Shown piece by piece: positions 55,999-64,000 of a stretch of 64,000 bases of DNA; the stretch's first letter is position 1, and every line of letters begins with the position of its first letter. The DNA lies in NCBI GenBank assembly GCA_947311845.1, contig CAMZMU010000012.1, positions 4,378,290-4,442,289 on the forward strand. Reading direction: 5' to 3'. Position numbers and translations under genes: made by a program. Origin of the DNA: Poa pratensis. Its lineage: Eukaryota > Streptophyta > Magnoliopsida > Poales > Poaceae. Under the pieces are notes generated by a model. The model was not told the origin of the DNA, did no database searches, and saw nothing but the letters and a program-made list of their open reading frames with translations.

Positions 55999-58640
55999 AT
56001 GGTCGCACCGGCTCCATCAACTTTGAAGACCGACGTCTGCATCACCAAGGAGCCAATCTGCTTCGGCTCCTTCGAGTACACCTTCCACCCGCCGGCCCAC
56101 CGCTCGGTGTACGCCGATCTGCACGTAGGTATGTGCCTCACCTTCGGTACCATGCACTACTTTGTAGACAGCTGTGGAGTACTCAGATCCACGGCGACCG
56201 CACCGCCTGCGGTGGTGGCACTCGCATCTGTTGCGACTGCGCCGACCACGCCCCCACCTGCTGAGAAGATCGCATCTGCTACGACTGCGGCGACAGCATC
56301 TTCGACTGCTGAGAAGATCGCATCCACCTCGACTACACCAACCACGCCGCCACCCGTCGCGGAGATCGCATCTGCTGCGACTGCGGAGACTGCACCTTCG
56401 ACCGCTGAGAAGATCGCATCTGCCGCGACTTCCTCAGCCACGTCCCCGTCTGCCATGGAGATCGCATCTGCTGCGACTGCGGCGGCCGCGTCTTCGACTG
56501 TCAAGACGATCACATCCGCATCGACTACATCGACCGCCTCCGCTGCGACAGAGGTTGCACCCAGTGCGGCCACACCACCCGCATCTCCGGCTGTCAAGGA
56601 AATCGCATCGGCTACGACTACACCGACCACCTCGGCGGCCACCACGCGGATCGAGTCTACTTCGACTACCTCGATCGCGTCGTTGGCAACTTCGACTACG
56701 CCAACCGCGCCTTCGCGCCACAAGATCGTCCGCGCGCCAACCGCGCCCGCGTCAGCGACAGCGACATCACTCCTCACGACCGCGGCAAAGATCGCGAAAC
56801 TCCAGGGAACAAGCCTCGGCGGCGACTGTGGTGTCCGCCACGTCGCACCCATTTTCAGCTCCGAGCACGGCTCGGACGAAGGAAGCAGCAGTGGCAGCAC
56901 TCGCCCCACTGCTCAGATCTACCCCGCGCAAGTCTTCATGATCGGCCAGGCAGGGCAACGACGACGAACCCGCATACCCACTGGAGGTGGTCATGCCGGA
57001 CCAGGTGACGCGACTCACCATCACCCGCGACATGGCAATCAAAGCCCTGAAGCACGTCGAAGAAGGCACGTACCCTCCACCGGACGCACCCCGAGAGGAC
57101 CTTATGGCGGTCCAGTACCTGCTGCGGAAGGAAGGCGAACGACTCCGCGCAGAGAATGCCGAGCTCCTCCGACGCAAGGAGGAGGCCGACGCGTCGAGCG
57201 CCAGGAGGGCCGCTTACTCGTTCACTGCCTCAACAAAGGTCTCACAAGGAGCAAGGCGCCACAGAGCCCGCGTGCCCCTGATGACGGAGGCCGACCGCGC
57301 TAGAGTCACCCGCAACCTCGAGTTATCATACATAGAAGACGTAGACGGAATACCCGTCCCCAAGACACCGGGAGCTGCACTCATGGCAGTCGAAACATAC
57401 CTGCGACTGACACAGCCGCCTGAAGGCGACTCGCGCGCTCTCCTTCACAAGCAGCAGATCATGTCTATCAAGGCACTCGAAGACGCGCTGATAAACAAGG
57501 TGCCGGCAGAAAAAGCGCGAGAAGACCGAGATCGCCGCGACCACGAGCCCGCAGCAGCACTCGCGGCCCCGGCGGCGAGACAACTGCGACAACCGCAGCC
57601 AAGCGAAGACCTTCGCAACGTCATCACACAAAGGACGGTAGACCGCAGCCGCATCCAGCGGCCGACCAACACGTCCAACCTCGACTACGATCGCAACGAC
57701 GGCGACTACGAGCCATGTGGCGCCGCATGCTTCAGCTTCAACATACGCGACACACGAATGCCCAAGGGCTTCAAGCTCACGGCAGAAGCAGTCAAGTACG
57801 ACGGGAAGAAAGACCCGAGACTCTGGCTAGAAGACTACCTCATAGCCTGCAGCTGCCAGGGCGGTACTTCGACTACGGCCATGCAATACATCCAGCTGAT
57901 GCTCACGGGCTCTGCACGCGGATGGCTCAACACTCAACCCAAGAACGCCTTCAGGACGTGGGACGAGTTCGCGGAGGCCTTCGTTAAATCCTTCCTGGGG
58001 ACGTACTCGAGACCAACGACGTTCGTCGAACTACAAGCATGCAAGCAAGGACGAGACGAGCCGCTCCGATCTTACATCCAGCGCTGGACCTTGCTCCGCA
58101 ACACCATGGAGACCACCTCGGAGGACCGAGTGATGGATGCCTTCATGCACGGCGTCTCTCGCCGCGACCTCCGCGAAGAGTTTGGTAGGCTACGGCCGAA
58201 AAACATGATCGAAATCATGAAGATAGCCAATCAGTGGGCAGACGGAGAGGACTCGGTCCGCGATAGTTCACGCTACTCCCCGAAGGATGAAGCCGGCCAA
58301 GCAACTGGCAAGATGAACGCCACAAGAAGAAGCCGCGTTACAACGGCAACGACTCAATCGAGTTAGTAGCGGCGGGATTCCAAACCCCCCGTGAGGATGA
58401 AGCGCGCGACAGCAGTCGCCAATACAGCCAGAGGCATTACAGTCGAAGCGGCGACCAGAGTCGCCAATACAGCCAGGGCAATACAACCGAAGCGGCGGCA
58501 GCAGCTACCGCAGCGACGGAGGTCGCAAACGCGAGTGGCAGAAACGCACTTTGAGCCCAGCGGAAGAGCTGGAACAACCCTGCAGGCACCACATGTTCAG
58601 GAACCCGGAAACGGGCAAGTGGGGATCCAACCACCTGTTG
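55999..58640 (+). CDS. E2 gag (frameshifted)
   Basis: ATG at 55999 gives MVAPAPSTLKTDVCITKEPI. From 56215 to about 56700 nine imperfect 16-residue repeats follow (AEKIASATTAATASST type). From 56990: MPDQVTRLTITRDMAIKALK, then an Arg/Glu-rich helical part, then the gag core DTRMPKGFKLTAEAVKYDGK, WLEDYLIACSCQGGTSTTAM and SYIQRWTLLRNTMETTSEDR. It ends with the C/H motif PCRHHMFRNPETGKW and NHLLKDC near 58575-58645. Frame changes near 56950, 58330 and 58550 are all base losses. Confidence 0.75.
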
Positions 58641-59653
58641 AAGGACTGCCGAAAGGCACGCAAAATATACGAAGCCATGCAGAAGATAGTCACTCCAGCA
58701 CCCGCAGCGCAGCCAGTCGCACAGCTGGCTCTCCAGGCAGCACCCGCAAATGCACGCAGCCGTAATCCAGCACAGGCTGCGGGAGCCTTTCCTCAGCAGC
58801 AGCAGCAGCAGCCGCCGCCGCAAGAAGCCCCTGACGCATATCCAGCGGCACGCGGACAACTCAACATGATACAGAAGGGGCGCCCCTCAAACAGGACCCA
58901 GAAGATCATCACCCGCCAAGTCTACCAGGCTGTAACTTGTCCACCTGCAGTACCCGACTACCTGAGAGGGTCAGAGACACCAATCATTCTCCAGAGCAGA
59001 TCATCCACCCGCAGTACCACGACCCGGGCACGCCGCTCTGGTAGTCGAAGCTCTGATCGGGGATTACACCCTGAAAAAGGTGTTCATGGACGGAGGCAGC
59101 GGCATCAACATCATCTTTGCCGACACCCTCAGAAGGATAAACAGGCCAACGACAAACCTGACGCCATCAGAGACCACCTTCCATGGCATAGTACCAGGGC
59201 AAGCAGTCACGCCCATGGGAACGATCACACTCGACGTCATCTTCGGACACCCGAAAACTTCAAGAGGGAGTCGATCGACTTCGAGGTAGTCGACTGGAAG
59301 TCGCAGTACCACGCGATACTCGGGCGCCCAACCTTTGCCAGATTCATGGCGGTACCTCACTACGCCTACCTCATGCTCAAGATGCCTGGGCCCAAAGGCG
59401 TCATCACGGTGCACGGCGACTTCGACCGCTCCAACAGCTGCGACCGCGAGTTCAGCAAGATCTCCGAGTTCTTCGGAATGGACGAGCACTTCGAGGCGAT
59501 GGCAGTCGACAACGACAAAACCATCTTCCCGCCACGCAAGAAGCCTGCCAAGGACGCTGCCTTCAACACGACTGACGACACGAAACTCATCAGGTCCACC
59601 CGACGGACGCAAACAAGACAGTCAAAGTGTCGTCGAGTCTGCCTATCGCATAG
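58641..59653 (+). CDS. E2 protease region, closing at TAG
   Basis: A Gln/Pro-rich linker, then GQLNMIQKGRPSNRTQKIIT. After a frame change near 59010 the protease follows: KKVFMDGGSGINIIFADTLR and FHGIVPGQAVTPMGTITL, then FEVVDWKSQYHAILGRPTFA. The last codons before the stop read SSSLPIA, then TAG at 59651-59653, at the same place as in E1. A lost base near 59590 precedes this. Confidence 0.75.
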
Positions 59654-60953
59654 GAAAGCGCGCTCGTCGAGTTTCTACGTGAGAACTGGGAGATCTTCGC
59701 CTGGCAACCTTCTGACATGCCAGGCATACCCAGGAACCTCGCCGAGCACTCTTTACGCGTCCACAAGGACGCCAAACCCGTCAAGCAGACCATGCGACGC
59801 TTTCAGGACCCAAGAAGATGCAATAAGCAAGAGATCGATCGACTGCTCCATGCCAAGTTCATCCGAGAGATCAAGGACTCGGACTGGGTAGCGAACCCGG
59901 TCCTGGTGGAGAAGAAGAAGACGAAGAAACTCCGCATGTGCGTCGACTTCACCGCCCTCAACAAATGCTGCCCCAAGGACCACTTCCCGCTCCCGCGGAT
60001 AGACCAGATCATCGACTCGACTGCAGGCTGCGCACGCCTATCCTTCCTGGACGCCTACTCAGGGTACCAGCAGATCAGGATGAACGTCGACGATGAAGAG
60101 AAAACTGCATTCATCACACCCCATGGCGTCTTCTGCTACCAGACGATGCCCTTCGGGTTGAAGAACGCTGGAGCCACGTACCAGCGCACAATGCAAGCCT
60201 GCCTAAAGGGGCTAATCGGAAAGATCGTCCAAGTCTACGTCGACGACATAGTCGTCACCACTCGAACGGAGGACACTCTCATCGCCGACCTCCGCAAGGT
60301 CTTCGCCGCACTCAACGAGTATCAGATCAAGCTGAACCCGGACAAGTGTGTCTTCGGCGTGCCAGCCGGAGAACTGCTCGGGTACCTCGTCTCTGCAAGA
60401 GGAATCGAAGCCAACCCTGAGAAGGTGCAAAACATACTCGCAATGCCAGCACCGACCAAGCTTCATGAGGTGCAACGCCTAGCCGGCCGAGTCGCAGCTC
60501 TCAGCCGGTTCATTAGTAAGTTGGGAGAAAAGGCCCTGCCTTTCTACCAACTGATGAAAAAGACAGACAAGTTCGAGTGGACAGAAGAAGCGCAAGTCGC
60601 GTTCGACCAACTCAAGAAAACCCTCACGACTTCCCCAGTACTGGTGGCGCCACTGGAGAACGAGCCGCTATACCTCTACGTGTCAGCCACAAACAGGGTG
60701 GTCAGCACGGTACTCGTAGTCGAACGAGAAGAAGAAGGACACAGTCACCCTGTTCAGCGCCCGTCTACTACCTCAGTGAGGTGCTAACCTTGTCCAAGCA
60801 GCGGTACCCGCACTACCAGAAGCTAGCGTACGGAGTCTTCATGACATCAAGGAAGGTCGTCCACTACTTCTCCGAGCACTCCATCACGGTAGTAAGCTCC
60901 TCCGGGCTCTCCGACATCCTCACCAACCAAGCCGCGACAGGACGAGTCGCCAA
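59654..60953 (+). CDS. E2 reverse transcriptase and first RNase H
   Basis: The first ATG is at 59717, again 63 bp after the TAG. RT: CVDFTALNKCCPKDHFPLPR, LSFLDAYSGYQQIRMNVDDE, MPFGLKNAGATYQRTM and YVDDIVVTTR. The degenerate first RNase H (EPLYLYVSATNRVVSTVLVV) and, after a base loss near 60760, YYLSEVLTLSKQRYPHYQKL follow. Another shift lies near 60950. Confidence 0.85.
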
Positions 60954-62855
60954 GTGGGTTGTGAGCTAGGGCCCTGGGGGCTGAAGTACGCGCACCCGAA
61001 GTCAATCAAGGCCCAGGTGCTTCCAGAATTCACCACCGAGTGGATAGAGGCCCAGCTGCCAGACGTACCCGACTTATCCAACGCATGGACAATGTACTTC
61101 GACGGCTCCAAGAAGTTCAGATCAGCAGGGGCAGGAGTCGTCCTCATCTCACCCAAAGGCGACAAGCTGAAATACGTGCTGCAGATGAACTTCCCAACAC
61201 CCTCCAACAACGAGGCAGAGTACGAGGCCCTAATCCACGGCATGCGGATGGCCAAGAACTGCGGCGCCACTCACCTCATGATCTACGGAGACTCCTACCT
61301 CGTCGTGCAACAAACCATGAAGCAATGTGACGCCATCGCCGACAACATGATCGCCTACAGGGACCTGTACAACCAGCTGGAAGGCACCTTCGACGGCTGC
61401 GAGCTGCGGCACGTCGGCCGCGAGAGCAACGAGGAAGCCGACGCCCTCGCCAACCTGGGCTCAGACAAAGCGCCGGTGCCACCCGGAGTCTTCCTCGAGT
61501 GCATCACGCAACGCTCTGTCAAGCTCCGGCCCGCGCCGGGATCCTCTACATCGACAACAAGCACCGCCGACCCACCCAGCACGGAGAAGGAACCTATGGA
61601 GGTAATGCTGATCGAGCCCACATGGACGAGCCCATACCTGGCTTATATACTGCATCAGAGGGTGCCAACAAACCCAGTCGAAGCCAAGCGCGTCGTCCGC
61701 CGCTCCAAGGGCTTCACCGTCATCAACGGAGCTCTACAAGCGAAGCATCTCGGGAGTCCTCCAAAGGTGCATCGACCCAGTCGACGGTCAAGCCATCTTA
61801 CTCGAGATCCACGCTGGCATCTGCGGGCATCACGCCAGCAGTCGTGCCTTAGTGGCCAAAGCCCTACGAGCAGGGTTCTACTGGCCCACAGCAATGCAAG
61901 ACGCAGAAGAACTCGTGAGGAAATGTATCGGCTGCCAGAGTTCGCCAACAAGCCGCACGCACCGGCATCAGCACTGAAGACCATCCCACTCGCCTGGCCC
62001 TTCGCTCAATGGGGGCTCGACATGGTGGGTCCACTCAAGAAGTCCTCTCCGGGAGGACACACTCATCTCTTGGTGGCAGTCGACAAGTTCACGAAGTGGA
62101 TCGAAGCCGTGCCTATCACAAGTTCGACTGCCTCCTCGGCAGTTAACTTCATCAGGTCAATCATCTTCAGGTTTGGAGTACCACACGGCATCATCACCGA
62201 CAACGGCACAAATTTCACAGCCGAAGAATTCAAGGACTTCTGCTCCGACCAAGGCATCAAGCTCAACTACGCATCCGTCTCGCACCCGCAGTCCAACGGA
62301 CAGGTCGAAAAGGCCAATGGCCTAGTCTGCAAGGGCATCAAGAAGCGCCTGCGAGTACCATTGAGGCGCGCTGCAGGCGCCTGGGTCGAAGAGCTGCCGT
62401 CTGTGCTATGGAGTCTGCGCACTACGCCGAACAGATCCACTAAGTACACGCCATTCTTCATGGTGTACGGCGCAGAAGCAGTCATGCCAAGCGACATCAA
62501 GTTCGACGCACCCCGAGTGGTGGCCTACGACGAATCCGACGCAGAAGAAGCACTCGAGGATGACATGGACACCCTGGACGAAGCACGCGACATCGCCCTC
62601 ACCCGCACAGCCGTGTACCAACAAGACCTCCGCAACTACCACGGGCGGCGACTACGGCCCAGAGCGTTCGTCCCTGGCGACCTTGTCCTCCGCCTCAAAC
62701 AAAAGAAGGTGCACAAACTAGCCTCCCCATGGGAAGGTCCATACATCGTGACAGAGGCAATTGGCGGCGGAGCTTACCGCCTGAAGGACTCGAAGACAGG
62801 GACAGTCTGCAGCAACCCATGGAACGTGGCGCAACTGCGCCGCTTCTACGCCTAG
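60954..62855 (+). CDS. E2 second RNase H and integrase
   Basis: Archaeal-type RNase H: AWTMYFDGSKKFRSAGAGVV, NNEAEYEALIHGMRMAKNCG and MIYGDSYLVVQQ. A linker leads to the integrase zinc part (about 61790-61940, out of frame between two base losses near 61735 and 61935). The core has WPFAQWGLDMVGPLKKSSPG, HGIITDNGTNFTAEEFKDFC and HPQSNGQVEKANGLVCKGIK, so D, D and E are present. The C-terminus is ASPWEGPYIVTEAIGGGAYR and ends LRRFYA before TAG at 62855. Confidence 0.85.
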   Translation: MGCELGPWGLKYAHPKSIKAQVLPEFTTEWIEAQLPDVPDLSNAWTMYFDGSKKFRSAGAGVVLISPKGDKLKYVLQMNFPTPSNNEAEYEALIHGMRMAKNCGATHLMIYGDSYLVVQQTMKQCDAIADNMIAYRDLYNQLEGTFDGCELRHVGRESNEEADALANLGSDKAPVPPGVFLECITQRSVKLRPAPGSSTSTTSTADPPSTEKEPMEVMLIEPTWTSPYLAYILHQRVPTNPVEAKRVVRRSKGFTVINGALQAKHLGSPPKVHRPSRRSSHLTRDPRWHLRASRQQSCLSGQSPTSRVLLAHSNARRRRTREEMYRLPEFANKPHAPASALKTIPLAWPFAQWGLDMVGPLKKSSPGGHTHLLVAVDKFTKWIEAVPITSSTASSAVNFIRSIIFRFGVPHGIITDNGTNFTAEEFKDFCSDQGIKLNYASVSHPQSNGQVEKANGLVCKGIKKRLRVPLRRAAGAWVEELPSVLWSLRTTPNRSTKYTPFFMVYGAEAVMPSDIKFDAPRVVAYDESDAEEALEDDMDTLDEARDIALTRTAVYQQDLRNYHGRRLRPRAFVPGDLVLRLKQKKVHKLASPWEGPYIVTEAIGGGAYRLKDSKTGTVCSNPWNVAQLRRFYA

Positions 62856-62897
62856 TCGACTCCCCCTTGTAACAAAGTGTACTATCTCAAGAAGCAG

Positions 62898-62970
62898 CAG
62901 GTTCCAGACGCACTCTTTCCCTTACCAGGGTACCTGAGGGGACTGGAAGGGTTTTAATGAGGCGGCCTGC
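62898..62970 (+). other. Conserved non-coding block after pol, shared with E1
   Basis: From GCAGGTTCCAGACGC to GGCGGCCTGC; matches 52092-52165. Confidence 0.75.
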
Positions 62971-63040
62971 TCGCAAAAATCAATGAAGTGATTTGTGGAA
63001 CAAGCTCTCCCCTTTACTTTTTTAGTCAAAAAGCAACATA

Positions 63041-63985
63041 AACCTAGGCCGTCACCCGAAGCACTCGGGGGCTGCGCCATACAGGTCACTCGAAAATCCT
63101 TGGCCGTCACCCGAGCACTCGGGGGCTGCGCCGCACAGGTCTAAGTCAAAAACCTAGGCCGTCACCCGAAGCACTCGGGGGCTGCGCCATACAGGTCAAC
63201 TCGAAAACCTAGGCTGTCACCCGAAGCACTCGGGGGCTGCGCCGCACAGGTCTAAGTCAAAAACCTAGGCCGTCACCCGAAGCACTCGGGGGCTGCGCCG
63301 CACAGGTCTAAGTCAAAACCTAGGCCGTCATCCGAAGCACTCGGGGGCTGCGCCATACAGGTCAAACTCGAAAACCTAGGCCGTCACCCGAAGCACTCGG
63401 GGGCTGCGCCGCACAGGTCTAAGTCAAAACCTAGGCCGTCACCCGAAGCACTCGGGGGCTGCGCCGCACAGGTCTAAGTCGAAAACCTAGGCCGTCACCC
63501 GAAGCACTCGGGGGCTGCGCCATACAGGTCAAACTCGAAAACCTAGGCCGTCACCCGAAGCACTCGGGGGCTGCGCCGCACAGGTCTAAGTCGAAAACCT
63601 AGGCCGTCACCCGAAGCACTCGGGGGCTGCGCCATACAGGTAAACTCGAAAACCTAGGCCGTCACCCGAAGCACTCGGGGGCTGCGCCATATAGGTCAAA
63701 CTCAAAAATCCTAGGCCGCCACCTGACGCACTCGGGGGCTGCGCCACACAGGTCTAAGTCGAAACACTTCGGCCGCCACCCGACGCACTCGGGGGCTGCG
63801 CCACACAGGTCTAAGTCAACATCCTAGGCCGCGCCCGATGCACTCGGGGGCTGCGCCGCACAGGTCTGACTCGAAACGCCTCGGCCGCACTCGAAGCACT
63901 CGGGGGCTGCGCCATACAGGCCTAACCCGAAACACCTCGGCCGCACTCGATCCGCTTGGGGGCTGCGCCATACAGGTTTACAGAA
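63041..63985 (+). repeat. E2 tandem array, 17 units of about 56 bp
   Basis: Each unit contains GGCCGTCACCCGAAGCACTC followed by GGGGGCTGCGCC, an ACAGGT segment and AAAACCTA. CCCGA and TCGGG form a small stem-loop in most units. Two main variants (CATACAGGTCAAACTCG and CGCACAGGTCTAAGTC) alternate. The last five units are more divergent. It lies between pol and the unseen 3' LTR. Confidence 0.9.
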
Positions 63986-64000
63986 GTCCACAAGATACAA

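Larger units (their letters stand above)
44860..64000 (+). mobile_element. Element E1: Tat-lineage Gypsy retrotransposon, interrupted by E2
   Basis: 5' LTR, primer site, gag, protease, RT, RNase H, second (archaeal-type) RNase H, integrase, hairpin repeats, then a spliced gene on the opposite strand. The dual RNase H and the long 3' region mark the Tat group of Gypsy. E2 enters at 55509, so the rest of E1 and its 3' LTR lie beyond the window. The bases before the LTR are GGCAT; the matching duplication is not in view. Confidence 0.85.
55509..64000 (+). mobile_element. Element E2: Tat-lineage Gypsy retrotransposon inside E1
   Basis: Same orientation and organisation as E1: LTR, identical primer site, gag, protease, TAG, RT, two RNase H domains, integrase and a tandem array. 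It interrupts antisense gene 1 of E1. The 3' LTR is not in the window, so the target duplication (ACCGC precedes the 5' LTR) cannot be checked. Confidence 0.85.

Noticed and set aside
63041..63985. CRISPR-like array
   Set aside because: The units are head-to-tail repeats without unique spacers, inside a plant retrotransposon.

Overview
This window is nuclear DNA of a large-genome grass, most likely a Triticeae species (wheat, Aegilops, barley or rye group). The evidence is nested LTR retrotransposons, Stowaway MITEs with CTCCCTCCG-type ends and TA duplications, Athila-type Gypsy elements with a tRNA-Asp-type primer site, and short islands of plant genes with introns. I see no bacterial, organellar or viral operon structure. 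The assignment rests on recognised motifs, not on a database search.

Layout. (1) 1-2142: 5' end of a Copia element on the minus strand, running out of the window. (2) 2143-5266: a divergent gene pair, a nucleoside diphosphate kinase gene (minus; only exons 1-2 visible, intron 2 carrying a Stowaway MITE and possibly the Copia element) and an intronless trihelix transcription factor gene (plus), with 306 bp between the start codons. (3) 5267-7761: 3' sequence, MITEs, nothing else recognised. (4) 7762-35332: a four-level nest. A Harbinger-type TIR element is split by element A (non-autonomous Athila-type Gypsy, plus), which is split by element B (Athila-type with full pol and an extra 167-aa ORF, minus). 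One LTR of B is split by element C (CRM-like chromovirus, minus). (5) 35336-42492: intergenic DNA, a seven-exon bHLH transcription factor gene (plus) and, tail to tail, a two-exon LEA_3 gene (minus). (6) 42637-44859: two MITEs and unclassified DNA. (7) 44860-64000: Tat-lineage Gypsy element E1 (plus), with a spliced gene on its opposite strand. That gene is interrupted by a second Tat-lineage element, E2 (plus). E2 ends in a 17-unit tandem array at the window edge.

How the parts relate. A has only gag and protease, while B has gag, protease, reverse transcriptase, RNase H and integrase. They share primer-site type and a long 3' non-coding region, so A looks like a partner that uses proteins of B-like elements. 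E1 and E2 are about 80% alike by eye in pol. Both carry an in-frame TAG between protease and reverse transcriptase, a dual RNase H, a conserved block just after pol, and CCCGA/TCGGG hairpin repeats downstream.

Caution. Nearly every coding region, in host genes and in all transposons, is broken by frameshifts, and every shift I could resolve is a loss of bases; none needs an insertion. The two LTRs of C differ mostly by 1-nt indels. This looks more like consensus sequence error than decay, so pseudogene calls here should be treated as provisional.
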